Shown piece after piece: positions 26,056 through 40,857 of a stretch of 64,000 nucleotides of DNA. This stretch comes from Comamonadaceae bacterium (GTDB taxonomy: Bacteria; Pseudomonadota; Gammaproteobacteria; Burkholderiales; Burkholderiaceae_C). The stretch lies in contig CANCER010000001.1 of assembly GCA_947375135.1 (NCBI GenBank), positions 1-64,000 on the forward strand, given 5' to 3'. Numbering within the stretch: position 1 is the stretch's first letter; the number at the start of each line of letters is the position of its first letter. A model generated the notes under the pieces. That model had not been told where the DNA came from and did no database searches. It saw nothing but the letters and a program-made list of their open reading frames with translations. Made by a program: the position numbers and the translations under genes.

Positions 26056-26949
26056 ATGTGGACGCCGTCGTATTCCCCCATGGACTGGGAAGCCCACAAG
26101 ACCACCTGGCCCAACGCCCACCTGAGCCGCTTTGTCCAGTTGCCGGGCCAAAGGTGGCATGTGCAAACCAGCGGAAGCGGGCCGGTGCTGCTGCTGCTGC
26201 ATGGCACCGGCGCCTCCACCCATTCCTGGCGTGACCTGATCGCCCCCCTGTCGGCGCACTACACAGTGGTCTGCCCCGATCTGACGGGCCATGCCTTCAC
26301 CAGCCGGCACCTGTCGCAAAGCCCTTCGCTACCCCACATCGCCCGCAACCTGAACGCCTTGCTGGAGCACCTGCAGGTGTGGCCCCACGCGGTGATCGGC
26401 CATTCCGCAGGGGCAGCCATTGGCGCACAACTGCTGCTGGACCAGACGCAGCGGCCCACCCCGGTCTTGATCGGGCTGAACCCGGCCTGGCTGCCACTGC
26501 ATGGCGTGTCGAGCTGGCTGTTTCCGTCGGCAGCCCGCTTGCTGGCGTTGAACCCGTTTTCGGCCAGCCTGTTTGCCCGCTTATGCAGCCAGCCGCAGGT
26601 GGTGAAAGCGCTGATCGCCAGCACGGGCTCGCAGCTGGACGAACGCGGGCTGGACCTTTACCAGCAGCTGCTGCAGTCCCCCGGACATGTGCATGGCGTG
26701 CTGCAGATGATGCGGGCCTGGCACCTGGATGCATTGGAGCGCGCGCTGCCCCGGCTCAAGGGACCGGTTTTTATGCATTTGGGGGCCAATGACCGCACCA
26801 TCCCGGCGCAGCAGACCCACAGCGCGCAGGCACGGATTGCACAGGCGCAGATCGTGCGCGTGGCCGGGCTGGGGCACCTGGCACATGAAGAGGCGCCCGA
26901 ACGCACCAGCGCCCAAATCCTGGAGTGGCTCAGCCAAACGGCCCGTTGA
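26056..26949 (+). CDS. bchO: BchO, alpha/beta hydrolase of the Mg chelatase operon
   Basis: A 297-residue alpha/beta-hydrolase-fold protein of the BchO family, encoded with Mg chelatase in purple bacteria and thought to assist it; its exact reaction is not established. Visible elements are the oxyanion region HGTGASTHSWRDL, the nucleophile elbow GHSAG (Ser), an acidic residue in GANDRTIPAQQ and the catalytic His in GLGHLAHEE. The start is either the ATG at 26056 or the one at 26080 (MDWEAHK). It ends by overlapping the tail of the convergent tspO gene by 20 bp, so there is no room for a conventional terminator between the two operons. Confidence 0.92.
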   Translation: MWTPSYSPMDWEAHKTTWPNAHLSRFVQLPGQRWHVQTSGSGPVLLLLHGTGASTHSWRDLIAPLSAHYTVVCPDLTGHAFTSRHLSQSPSLPHIARNLNALLEHLQVWPHAVIGHSAGAAIGAQLLLDQTQRPTPVLIGLNPAWLPLHGVSSWLFPSAARLLALNPFSASLFARLCSQPQVVKALIASTGSQLDERGLDLYQQLLQSPGHVHGVLQMMRAWHLDALERALPRLKGPVFMHLGANDRTIPAQQTHSAQARIAQAQIVRVAGLGHLAHEEAPERTSAQILEWLSQTAR

Positions 26950-27412
26950 GCACCAGGGTCTGCCAGTTCAGCAGGCCCGCCGCACTGACCCAGAGCAGGT
27001 AGGGAACGTTGAGCCAGGAGGCCATGCGCCCGTAGGAGCGCAAGCCCAGCACCAGCGACAACACCGAGAGCCACAGCAAGACCCATTCGTTCAGGGCCCA
27101 GTCCGGGCGATGCAGCTTGAAGTACAGCAGGCTCCACAGCATATTCAGGGCGCCATTGAGCAGAAACAGAATCCACAGCCGGCGCTTGCGCGCAGGCGTT
27201 TCTGCCATGGTCCAGGCGCTGGCCGCGCTAAAGGCGCACAGGGTAAAGATGCTGCTCCAGATCACCCCGAAGGCGTAGTCCGGCGGCTTCCAGGCCGGCT
27301 GCTGGAGTGCAAAGTACCAGTCACCGAGTTCGGTGAGCGACGCACCCGCACCGGCCACCGCCAGGCTGATGGCAAAGGCGACCGCAAACGCGAACCAGAA
27401 TGAACGCTTCAC
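26930..27412 (-). CDS. tspO: TspO/MBR family tryptophan-rich sensory protein
   Basis: A 160-residue outer-membrane or inner-membrane five-helix protein of the TspO/peripheral benzodiazepine receptor family, which in Rhodobacter modulates photosynthesis gene expression in response to oxygen, probably through tetrapyrrole export or breakdown. Typical motifs are AWKPPDYAFGVIWSSIF and LLNGALNMLWSLLYF, with many Trp. I chose the GTG at 27412 (VKRSFWF), which has GAGGAAA about 6 nt upstream and slightly follows the bchP stop. In many purple bacteria tspO follows crtIB; here it is the last gene of bchG-bchP-tspO and its 3' end overlaps bchO. Confidence 0.92.
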   Translation of the reverse strand: MKRSFWFAFAVAFAISLAVAGAGASLTELGDWYFALQQPAWKPPDYAFGVIWSSIFTLCAFSAASAWTMAETPARKRRLWILFLLNGALNMLWSLLYFKLHRPDWALNEWVLLWLSVLSLVLGLRSYGRMASWLNVPYLLWVSAAGLLNWQTLVLNGPFG

Positions 27413-27422
27413 ATGGGTTTCC

Positions 27423-28616
27423 TCAGGCACGGGCCACGCCAAACAGGTGGGCCACATCTTTGACAAAGATGCGCAGATGCGCCATGGGGTCCTTGCGCAC
27501 CAACTGCTTGTTCATATAGGACTCGAAGGTCAGGCGCTGCACGTCGCGGTCCTCGCACATTTTGACGAAGCGCTCGCGGCGCTTGTCGCTCTGGTACCAG
27601 AAGTACTGCATCACGCCCAGCACCCAGAAGACCCGGCCGTGCTGGCGCAGAAAATTTTTGCGCGCCCGCTTCAGGCAGGCAGGCTGCCCGGTGCGCAGGG
27701 TCTGGTGCACGGCGCTGGCCACCATGCGCCCGCAGTCCATGGCGTAGTAAATGCCTTCACCGGAAGACGGGGCCACCACCCCGGCGGCGTCTCCGGTGGC
27801 CACCACATCGCGGCCGTTGTCCCAGCGGGGAAGTGGCTTCAGCGGGATGGGCGCGCCTTCGCGGCGCAGGGTTTCCGCTCCGGAAAGCCCCGCCACTGCG
27901 CGCAAGCGGCTGACCGAATGGCGCAGGGAAAAGCCTTTGTCGGCGCTGCCGGTGCCCACGCTCATGGTGTCGCCATGCGGGAACACCCAGCCGTAAAAGT
28001 CCGGCGAGATGGGCCCCTGGTAATACACATCGCAGCGGCCGGGGTCGTAACCGGGCGCCGCTGCGGGGGCGCGGATGATCTCGTGGTAAGCGAACACGTA
28101 TTTGGTTTTCTCGGCACCCGCAATGGTCTGGCGTGCCACTTCCGAGCGCGCACCATCGGCGGCAATCACCATCCGTGCACGCAGGCTGTCGGACTCACCC
28201 AGGCCATTGCTGTGCACCGGACGGAAATGCACCCGGGCTGTGCCGTCTTCATCGCGCGTGATCTTCTCAAAGCTGGCACGGCAGCGTTCCACGCCATGGC
28301 TGGCGGCACGTGCGCGCAGCCACTCATCGAAGCTGTCGCGGTTGACCATGCCGACAAAGCCATTGTCGATGTGCATATCCACCTGCTTGTTGGCCGGCGA
28401 CACCATGCGGGCACAGCGGATCTTCGCCACCAGCAGATGGTCGGGGATTTCAAAGTCCTGGATCAGGCGCGGGGGGATGGCGCCGCCACAGGGTTTGGTG
28501 CGCCCCTGACGGTCCAGCAGCAGCACACGCCAGCCCTCGCGGGCCAGATCGTCTGCCGCCGTGGCGCCCGAAGGGCCACCGCCCACCACCACCACGTCAT
28601 AGTCCTTTGTACGCAT
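27423..28616 (-). CDS. bchP: Geranylgeranyl reductase
   Basis: BchP reduces the geranylgeranyl tail of bacteriochlorophyll a to phytyl, using a flavin cofactor at the membrane. The protein has 397 residues from the ATG at 28616. The FAD dinucleotide-binding motif is at the N-terminus (DVVVVGGGPSGATAADDLA), a second FAD motif is VVATGDAAGVVAPSSGEGI, and the GWVFPHGD segment of this reductase family is present. It lies 31 bp after bchG and is followed directly by tspO. It completes the last step of the pathway for which BchG, encoded upstream, attaches the tail. Confidence 0.96.
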   Translation of the reverse strand: MRTKDYDVVVVGGGPSGATAADDLAREGWRVLLLDRQGRTKPCGGAIPPRLIQDFEIPDHLLVAKIRCARMVSPANKQVDMHIDNGFVGMVNRDSFDEWLRARAASHGVERCRASFEKITRDEDGTARVHFRPVHSNGLGESDSLRARMVIAADGARSEVARQTIAGAEKTKYVFAYHEIIRAPAAAPGYDPGRCDVYYQGPISPDFYGWVFPHGDTMSVGTGSADKGFSLRHSVSRLRAVAGLSGAETLRREGAPIPLKPLPRWDNGRDVVATGDAAGVVAPSSGEGIYYAMDCGRMVASAVHQTLRTGQPACLKRARKNFLRQHGRVFWVLGVMQYFWYQSDKRRERFVKMCEDRDVQRLTFESYMNKQLVRKDPMAHLRIFVKDVAHLFGVARA

Positions 28617-28647
28617 GCTTTGGCTCCGGTTGTGCAGGACCTGCCGC

Positions 28648-29535
28648 TTAGGCGGCCACCTGCGGGGTGAAATGCAAAGCCCAGGCACTGACCATCATGC
28701 CGGACACATAGAGCGGGACACCAAAGGCACTCAGCATCAGGGCTTTGTCCTTGGGTTGTTGAATAAAGCGGCGCATCAGCGGCAGTTGCCCCAGCGCCAG
28801 CGCCAGCACGGCGGCGGCGTGCCAGGGCAGGCTCCACTGCAGCAACAAGGCCACCACAATCGCCTGCGGCAGCAGCATGCAGGCACAGGCGGTTTTGGCA
28901 GCATTGACCATGCCAAGCTGCACCGGCAGCGAGCGCACGCCCATTTGCGCATCACCCTGCACCGACTTGAAATCATTGAGCGTCATGATGCCGTGGGCAC
29001 CGGCGCTGAACAGCAGGGCCAGCAGCAGCGAGCGTTGCCCGGGCAAGGCACCGCCCAACATCACGGCCCCCCCGGTGATCCAGGCCAGGCCCTCATAGCT
29101 CAGCGCGCACGCTGCATTGCCCCACCACCCGTTTTGCTTCAGGCGAAAGGGCGGCGCACTGTAAGCCCAGGCCAGCACCAGCCCCAGGCAGCAGGCCCAA
29201 AAGCCCCAGGTACCCAAGCCCCAGGCCCAGACCAATGACAGCAAAGTCCACACAATGGCGATGTACAGCCCCCACTGGCCGGGCATGCGGCCGGACGGAA
29301 TGGGACGCAGGGGTTCGTTGATGGCATCCACATGGCGGTCAAACCAGTCGTTGACGGCCTGGCTGCTGGCACACACCAGCGGGCCGGTCAGCACCAGGCC
29401 CAGAACGATCAGACCCAGATTGGCACCCAGGCTTTGGCTGGAGGCCACCACGCCACAGGCAAAAGCCCACATGGGAGGAAACCAGGTAATGGGTTTGAGC
29501 AGCTCGGCTACTGTGGAGAGGGAGGGGTGCGCCAT
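28648..29535 (-). CDS. bchG: Bacteriochlorophyll synthase
   Basis: A UbiA-family prenyltransferase that esterifies bacteriochlorophyllide a with geranylgeranyl diphosphate in the inner membrane. It has 295 residues with about eight membrane helices. The first Asp-rich motif is NDWFDRHVDAINEP followed by RPIPSG, and the second is NDFKSVQGDAQMG, both binding Mg-diphosphate. The N-terminus LKPITWFPPMWAF is typical of BchG/ChlG. A tandem pair of PpsR dyads (29564-29606) ends 29 bp upstream of the ATG, implying oxygen-dependent repression of bchG-bchP-tspO. Confidence 0.97.
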   Translation of the reverse strand: MAHPSLSTVAELLKPITWFPPMWAFACGVVASSQSLGANLGLIVLGLVLTGPLVCASSQAVNDWFDRHVDAINEPLRPIPSGRMPGQWGLYIAIVWTLLSLVWAWGLGTWGFWACCLGLVLAWAYSAPPFRLKQNGWWGNAACALSYEGLAWITGGAVMLGGALPGQRSLLLALLFSAGAHGIMTLNDFKSVQGDAQMGVRSLPVQLGMVNAAKTACACMLLPQAIVVALLLQWSLPWHAAAVLALALGQLPLMRRFIQQPKDKALMLSAFGVPLYVSGMMVSAWALHFTPQVAA

Positions 29536-29563
29536 GGCCCCATTTTGACGATACGCGCCCGTA

Positions 29564-29606
29564 TGTCAACTGGCATTTACACTTAAAGTGTCAATTTAAA
29601 ATTGCA
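29564..29606. promoter_or_regulatory. Tandem PpsR/CrtJ operators upstream of bchG
   Basis: The first dyad is a perfect TGT-N12-ACA at 29564-29581. A second dyad at 29589-29606 reads TGT-N12-GCA on the plus strand (TGC-N12-ACA on the minus), one base off consensus. They are 7 bp apart, close to the 8-bp spacing known for cooperative CrtJ binding. The distal dyad overlaps the ppsR stop codon, so the repressor's own gene end carries its operator. Confidence 0.7.
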
Positions 29607-30982
29607 GGTTCTGATTCACTGACCATACCGAAGCGGCGCAGCTTCACGTACAGACTCTGGCGCGACAGGCCCAGCATTTCCGCTGCCGATGCGCGGTTGT
29701 TGCCGGTAAGCTCCAGCGCCGACTGGATGCACATCTTCTCGATCATGTCGATGGTCTCGCCCACAATGTCCTTCATGGGCATGCGCCCGACCAGGTGCGA
29801 CAACTCGGCAATCGACCCCGCCATGCCGGTGGCAGCCGGTGTTTCCTGGGCGCGGCGGCGCACCACATCGCGCACGTAAAAGGCATAAAAGGTTTCGTCT
29901 CCGGCCAGCGAGAGGGCCGAGATTTCCACCGCCATCGGGCTGCCGGCCATTTGGCGCAGTTCCGTGGCAAATTCCTTGACCATGGCCTGTGAGCGCAGGT
30001 TGGTTTGCAGCACGCCCCAGTCCACACCGCCGCGCAACAGCCAGTTTTCCAGCGGTTGTCCGAAAAGCTGTGACAAGGCGGTGGCCCCCAGCATGGACAG
30101 GAACTCGGCATTGGCCGATTGAATACGCCCGGCCCGATCGGTCAGGACAAAGCCATCGGGTGACTGCTCCAGGGCCTGGGCAAACAGGTTTTGCGGGCTG
30201 GCTGCGCGCAGGGCGGGCACCGCATCCTGTGCCAGCAAACGCACCAAAAACTGGGGGCCGCTTTCCTGGCGGAACACCGATGCCGATACGCTGCAGTCCA
30301 GGCTGGCTCCTGCAAACCGGGCACGGCACATCTCCACCCGGCCGGTGGCATGGGCCATGCGCAGCAGCGATTGCAGGTCTTCCCGGGCAGCGGGCTCGAA
30401 ACATTCGTAAACGTCCCGCCCCACCAGCTTCTTGCTGGAATCCTTGGTGAACAGCTGGGCGTTGGCGTTGGCGTCCAGCACCCGGTAGCTGGAGCCATCC
30501 ACCACCAGCACGGCTTCGTTGGAGGTTTCAAACAGGGTGCGGAATTTGGCCTCGACGTGGCGCAGGCGCAGGTAATCACGCTCGATGGATTGCTGGGTTT
30601 CAATCAGGCGCCGTTGCAAAAGGGCCATCGCCTCCATGTCGCGCCCCAGTGCCAGCAGGCGCCCGTCTGCACCCAGGCTGATCACGGCATATTGGACCGG
30701 CACATCCGAGCCCTGCGGAGAGGGGTGGTTGACCTGGCGCCAACGCAGTTCCTCGGAAGCTTTGCCGGGCTTGAGCATGGACTCCACCTTGGCACGGCTA
30801 TCCGACGTGGTGGTTTGCACCCACGGTTTGCCGATCCAGGCCTGGCAGCCCAAGGCCAGAAGCTCGGTCTTGCGAACCGACACATCCTCCACCACGCCTT
30901 CCTGGCTCAGCACCAGGGCGATATCGGAGGAAACACTAACCAGTTGGGCCAATGTATCGGTACTTAAGTTTTCAAGATTCAT
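29591..30982 (-). CDS. ppsR: Photosynthesis gene repressor PpsR/CrtJ
   Basis: The aerobic repressor of bacteriochlorophyll, carotenoid and light-harvesting genes. It has 463 residues from the ATG at 30982. There are three PAS-type regions (about residues 15-120, 145-260 and 270-385; for example DIALVLSQEGVVEDVSV and PDGFVLTDRAGRIQSANAEFL), then a Fis-type HTH at the C-terminus (NNRASAAEMLGLSRQSLYVKLRRFG). A Cys sits just before the HTH in MIEKMCIQSALEL, the position of the redox-active Cys of the family. It follows ppaA, its presumed antirepressor, by 41 bp in the same direction. Candidate binding sites occur at bchI, bchG and bchF. Confidence 0.96.
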   Translation of the reverse strand: MNLENLSTDTLAQLVSVSSDIALVLSQEGVVEDVSVRKTELLALGCQAWIGKPWVQTTTSDSRAKVESMLKPGKASEELRWRQVNHPSPQGSDVPVQYAVISLGADGRLLALGRDMEAMALLQRRLIETQQSIERDYLRLRHVEAKFRTLFETSNEAVLVVDGSSYRVLDANANAQLFTKDSSKKLVGRDVYECFEPAAREDLQSLLRMAHATGRVEMCRARFAGASLDCSVSASVFRQESGPQFLVRLLAQDAVPALRAASPQNLFAQALEQSPDGFVLTDRAGRIQSANAEFLSMLGATALSQLFGQPLENWLLRGGVDWGVLQTNLRSQAMVKEFATELRQMAGSPMAVEISALSLAGDETFYAFYVRDVVRRRAQETPAATGMAGSIAELSHLVGRMPMKDIVGETIDMIEKMCIQSALELTGNNRASAAEMLGLSRQSLYVKLRRFGMVSESEPAILN

Positions 30983-31023
30983 GGGGTTACCGGTTTCTGC
31001 CAACGGATGAACACTGCAGCCGC

Positions 31024-31875
31024 CTATGGCCTGGCTGCGTGTGAACCCGCAAGGGTAAACTCTTGTATACGTTTCGAAGTGTCTATTGTAATGGCGCAGG
31101 GGCCATACTCCGCCTGGCACCGGGGGTCTTGTTTCACATATTGGTGGGCAAGTCGCAGCGATTCCCGCGCATCTCCGCCAATAAAGTCTGCACCCAGACT
31201 CAGCATCAGGCCCCGGTGCGAGGCTGCCATGGGGCCGCCGACCATGATTTTCAGGGCCGGGTTGGCCGAAGCCGCACGCAAATTGCGGATCAGGCTGCCG
31301 ACCGTCTCGAGACAGCGGGTGGTCCCCACCGACAAACCCAGCACATCAAACCAGCCGGACTGCACGCTGCGCAAGGCACTGGCAGCGCCCGGAAACGGCA
31401 CGCCAGAGACCTGCCAACCGCTCTTTCGAAAGAACTCGCCCAGCATGAACACGCCCATGGTGTGTTGGGAGCCGGGGCAGCAGAACAGCAGTGCGCTCAG
31501 CCCGTTGTTGGCATCGCAGGCCTGGCTGAGAAAGGTGGGACTCAGGTCATACAAGGTTTGCTGCAGGCGGGTGCTGGCAATGCTGACCGCCACAAAGTCC
31601 ATCCGGTCGGCCAACCACCACTGGCCCAGCAATTGGGCGGCCGGTACCACCCCCTGCAGGTAGATATCTTCCCAATCGGTGCCGGCCTGCGCCCAGGACT
31701 GCAGCAGCAGCAGGGGTTGGCCCGCCTCCTGCCAGCAGGCCTGCGCCAGGGCATGTACCTGCGCGTCGTTGACGCCTGCAGTCCGGGGCTGCAGGGAGGG
31801 CCAGGCGCCTGGTGACGCCTCTTGGCGGTCCGGGGACTGGGACATATCGGTGTGAGCGGACAGGGTGGTTTTCAC
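31024..31875 (-). CDS. ppaA: PpaA/AerR family B12-binding antirepressor
   Basis: A cobalamin-binding, SCHIC-type regulator that counteracts PpsR/CrtJ in response to light and oxygen. The 283-residue product starts at GTG 31875, with GAGG about 9 nt upstream; an ATG 30 bp in is possible. A helical N-terminal half (WEDIYLQGVVPAAQLLGQWW) is followed by the B12 domain with CPGSQHTMGVFMLGEFFRKSGW, which carries the cobalt-coordinating His of the family, then DVLGLSVGTTRCLETV and MVGGPMAA. It is divergent from bchF across 168 bp that hold a PpsR site, and it is followed by ppsR, the usual arrangement. Confidence 0.93.
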   Translation of the reverse strand: MKTTLSAHTDMSQSPDRQEASPGAWPSLQPRTAGVNDAQVHALAQACWQEAGQPLLLLQSWAQAGTDWEDIYLQGVVPAAQLLGQWWLADRMDFVAVSIASTRLQQTLYDLSPTFLSQACDANNGLSALLFCCPGSQHTMGVFMLGEFFRKSGWQVSGVPFPGAASALRSVQSGWFDVLGLSVGTTRCLETVGSLIRNLRAASANPALKIMVGGPMAASHRGLMLSLGADFIGGDARESLRLAHQYVKQDPRCQAEYGPCAITIDTSKRIQEFTLAGSHAARP

Positions 31876-31972
31876 GGCAATGGACCTCTTCTGGTGGAAC
31901 CCATCAGAAAGTTTTACCCGCTTTGGCGAATTCGCACCTATGGAAAACCCTAGGATTGTAATTAAATAAATA

Positions 31973-31990
31973 CGTCAATTTTAGTTGACA
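31973..31990. promoter_or_regulatory. PpsR/CrtJ operator between ppaA and bchF
   Basis: Reads CGT-N12-ACA with core CAATTTTAGTTG, one mismatch to TGT-N12-ACA and nearly palindromic. It overlaps the bchF -35 hexamer and lies about 100 bp from the ppaA start, so it may act on both divergent genes. Confidence 0.65.
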
Positions 31991-32013
31991 CTTTTGCAGA
32001 CAACACCTACATT
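31985..32013 (+). promoter_or_regulatory. Candidate sigma-70 promoter for bchF
   Basis: TTGACA (31985-31990), a 17-bp spacer and TACATT (32008-32013) form a good sigma-70 promoter 30 bp before the bchF ATG. The -35 lies within the PpsR dyad, so repressor binding would block polymerase. This promoter probably starts the long bchF-to-puh transcript. Confidence 0.55.
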
Positions 32014-32043
32014 GAAATCATCTGATCTACATCAAAGCGCTCC

Positions 32044-32544
32044 ATGTCCACCACCGCCGTACAACACCCCCTGTACACACCTGAGCAAAAGCAGCGCCGT
32101 GACGCATCGGCCTGGACGCTGGTGCAAGGCGTACTGGCTCCCCTGCAATTCCTGGTGTTTCTGGTCAGCCTGGGCTTGGTGCTGCGCTGCCTGACCACAG
32201 GTGCAGACGAGTCGGCGGCGCTGCTGTCGGTCGTGGTCAAGACACTGGTGCTCTACACCATCATGGTGACGGGCTGCATCTGGGAAAAGGTGGTATTCGG
32301 CCAGTACCTGTTTGCCCGCGCCTTTTTCTGGGAAGACGTGTTCAGCATGCTGGTCCTGGCACTGCACACCGCCTACCTCTGCGCCTGGTGGACCGCTGCC
32401 CTGAGCCCGACCCAACAACTCTGGCTGGCCGTGGCGGCCTATGCCAGCTACTGCATCAATGCCACCCAATTCATCCTCAAGCTGCGGGCAGCCCGGCTGC
32501 AGGCGGCGGCCATGGCGCCTTCAAGCCCCGCAGCAGCCGTTTAA
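32044..32544 (+). CDS. bchF: 3-vinyl bacteriochlorophyllide hydratase
   Basis: BchF hydrates the 3-vinyl group of the chlorin to 3-hydroxyethyl on the way to the 3-acetyl group of bacteriochlorophyll a. It has 166 residues, the normal family length, with several membrane helices. The family N-terminus LYTPEQKQRRDASAW and the conserved GCIWEKVVFGQYLFARAFFWEDVFSMLV are present. It is the first gene of the rightward main cluster, behind a promoter that overlaps a PpsR site, and precedes bchN by 26 bp. Confidence 0.96.
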   Translation: MSTTAVQHPLYTPEQKQRRDASAWTLVQGVLAPLQFLVFLVSLGLVLRCLTTGADESAALLSVVVKTLVLYTIMVTGCIWEKVVFGQYLFARAFFWEDVFSMLVLALHTAYLCAWWTAALSPTQQLWLAVAAYASYCINATQFILKLRAARLQAAAMAPSSPAAAV

Positions 32545-32555
32545 ACACAAGGTAA

Positions 32556-33854
<1,299 letters not shown>

Positions 33855-33865
33855 AGGCACCGACC

Positions 33866-35435
33866 ATGCAACTCACCCTCTGGACCTACGAAGGCCCGCC
33901 CCATGTGGGCGCCATGCGCGTGGCTACAGCCATGACCGATGTGCATTACGTGTTGCACGCACCGCAGGGCGACACCTACGCCGACCTGCTGTTCACCATG
34001 ATCGAGCGTCTGCCCCGGCGCCCGCCCGTGACCTACACCACCTTCCAGGCGCGCGACCTGGGTGGCGACACGGCGCAGCTGTTCAAGGACGCAGTCGCTG
34101 CGGCCAACGCCCGCTTCCAGCCCCGCGCCATGCTGGTGGGCTCGTCGTGCACGGCCGAGCTGATTCAGGACGACCCGGGTGGCTTGGCCCAAGCCCTCCA
34201 GCTCGATATTCCAGTGATCCCCCTGGAACTGCCGGCCTACCAGCGCAAGGAAAACTGGGGCGCATCCGAGACCCTGTACCAAATCGCCCGCCGCCTGGTG
34301 CGCCCCAAAGCGCCCGCCGCTGAAGGCAGCCCGCGCAAGCCCCGTTGCAACATCCTGGGCCCCACGGCACTGGGCTTTCGCCACCGCGACGATGTGCGTG
34401 AAATCACCCAATTGCTGACGGCCATGGGCATTGAAGTCGCCGTCGTGGCACCGCTCAAGGCCTCGGTGCAAGACCTGCAAAACCTGGCCCAGGCCGACTT
34501 CAATGTGCTGCTCTACCCCGAGATTGCCAGCACCACCGCACAGTGGCTGCAGCGCCAGTTCCAGCAGCCGTTTACCAAGACCGTGCCCATGGGCGTGGGT
34601 GCCACGCGGGCCTTTGTGGCCGAGGTCGCCGCACTCGCCGGTGTGGAGGTGCCCGCGCATCTGGAACAGCACCTGCACGCCGAGTGGTATGCCCGCTCGG
34701 TGGACTCCACCTACCTCACCGGCAAGCGCGTATTCCTGTTTGGCGATGCCACGCACGTCGTGGCAGCCGCACGCATTGCCAGCGAGGAGATGGGTTTTGA
34801 GGTGGTGGGCATGGGCAGCTACAGCCGCGAGTTCGCCCGCGAATTGCGCGACGCTGCCAAGCGCTACGGCGTGGAGCCGCTGATCACCGACGACTACCTG
34901 CAAGTCGAAGAACAAATCCGCGCCCTGCAGCCCGAGCTGATTCTGGGCACGCAAATGGAACGCCACATCGCCAAGCGCCTGGGTCTGCCCTGCGCAGTGA
35001 TCTCGGCCCCCGTGCATGTGCAGGACTTCCCCGCCCGCTATGCGCCGCAAATGGGCTTTGAAGGCGCCAACGTGCTGTTTGACACCTGGGTGCATCCGCT
35101 GATGATGGGTCTGGAAGAGCACCTGCTGGGCATGTTCCGCGAAGACTTCGAATTCCACGAAGGCGCCGCGCCCTCGCACCTGGGCAGCACCCGCCCGGCC
35201 GCCCACACCGAGCCTGCGCCGCAGGCTGTCGTGCAAGCCCGTGCAGTGGCGGCCCCTTCTGCTGCCCTGCCCGAAGCTGCAGCCGCCGCGTCCCTGACCG
35301 ACATGCACTGGAGCGGCGAGGCCGAGCGCGAACTCGGAAAAATTCCCTTCTTTGTGCGCGGCAAAGCCAGGCGCAACACCGAGCGCTTTGCGCTGGAGCG
35401 GGGTGTGGTGACCATCACTGTGGAGACCCTCTACG

Positions 35436-35461
<26 letters not shown>
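33866..35461 (+). CDS. bchB: Light-independent protochlorophyllide reductase subunit B
   Basis: The partner of BchN in dark protochlorophyllide reductase. The protein has 531 residues from [15 protein letters not shown], the exact family start. The N-terminal Asp in [12 protein letters not shown] supplies the unusual non-Cys ligand of the NB cluster. The nitrogenase-like core ([35 protein letters not shown]) and the C-terminal substrate-binding segment ([17 protein letters not shown]) are present. A Pro/Ala-rich linker of about 60 residues separates the last two. Its 3' end overlaps the bchH start by 26 bp, suggesting coupling of the two proteins' translation. Confidence 0.97.
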
Positions 35462-40144
<4,683 letters not shown>

Positions 40145-40155
40145 AGGAGCACACC

Positions 40156-40857
40156 ATGAACCCGACCGCCAGCTACACCCAGCGCCGCAGCCAGATTGAG
40201 CACTACTTCGACCGCACCGCCGTGGCCGCCTGGGAGCGCCTGACCTCCGACGCCCCGGTGGGCCGCGTGCGTGCCACCGTGCGCGCCGGGCGCGACCGCA
40301 TGCGCAGCACGCTGCTGTCGTGGCTGCCGCAGGACCTGAGCGGGACGCGCATTCTGGACGCCGGTTGCGGCACCGGTGCCTACGCGGTGGAAGCCGCGCG
40401 GCGCGGTGCCCGGGTGGTGGCCATTGACCTCTCGCCCACGCTGGTGGACCTGGCCCGCAGCCGCCTGCCGGCCGATGTGGCCGCGCGCATTGACTTTCGC
40501 AGTGGCGACATGCTGGGCGCAGAGCTGGGCCACTTCGACCATGTGGTGGCCATGGACTCCATCATCCATTACTCCCCCGAAGACGCGGTAGCGGCTCTGG
40601 CCCAGCTGGCCGAGCGTACCGCCCGCACCATCCACTTCACCTTCGCGCCACGCACCCCCCTGCTGGCGCTGATGATTTCGGTGGGCCGCCTGTTCCCGCG
40701 GGGCAACCGCGCGCCCTGGCTGGAGCCCATGGCCGCTGAAAAAATTGCCGCCCTCATGGCCGCACACCCGGGCCTGGCTGGCTGGCAGAGCGGGCGCACG
40801 CAGCGCGTGTCCAGCGGGTTCTACCAATCGCAAGCCATGGAGTGGAGCCGCACATGA
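40156..40857 (+). CDS. bchM: Mg-protoporphyrin IX O-methyltransferase
   Basis: BchM methylates the ring-C propionate of Mg-protoporphyrin IX using S-adenosylmethionine, directly after Mg chelatase. The protein has 233 residues. The class I methyltransferase motif I is ILDAGCGTGAYAVEAARRG, followed by VVAIDLSPTLVDLA; the family C-terminal FYFSRMMEW-like end appears here as GFYQSQAMEWSR. A good GAAGGAG ribosome site precedes the ATG at 40156, 11 bp after the bchL stop. The stop overlaps the lhaA start. Its product is the substrate of AcsF, encoded 3.4 kb downstream. Confidence 0.96.
   Translation: MNPTASYTQRRSQIEHYFDRTAVAAWERLTSDAPVGRVRATVRAGRDRMRSTLLSWLPQDLSGTRILDAGCGTGAYAVEAARRGARVVAIDLSPTLVDLARSRLPADVAARIDFRSGDMLGAELGHFDHVVAMDSIIHYSPEDAVAALAQLAERTARTIHFTFAPRTPLLALMISVGRLFPRGNRAPWLEPMAAEKIAALMAAHPGLAGWQSGRTQRVSSGFYQSQAMEWSRT

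Noticed and set aside
31957-31974. A second PpsR-like dyad (TGT-N12-ACG) in the ppaA-bchF gap
   Set aside because: It overlaps the better site at 31973 by two bases and lacks the CAAT/ATTG inner arms.
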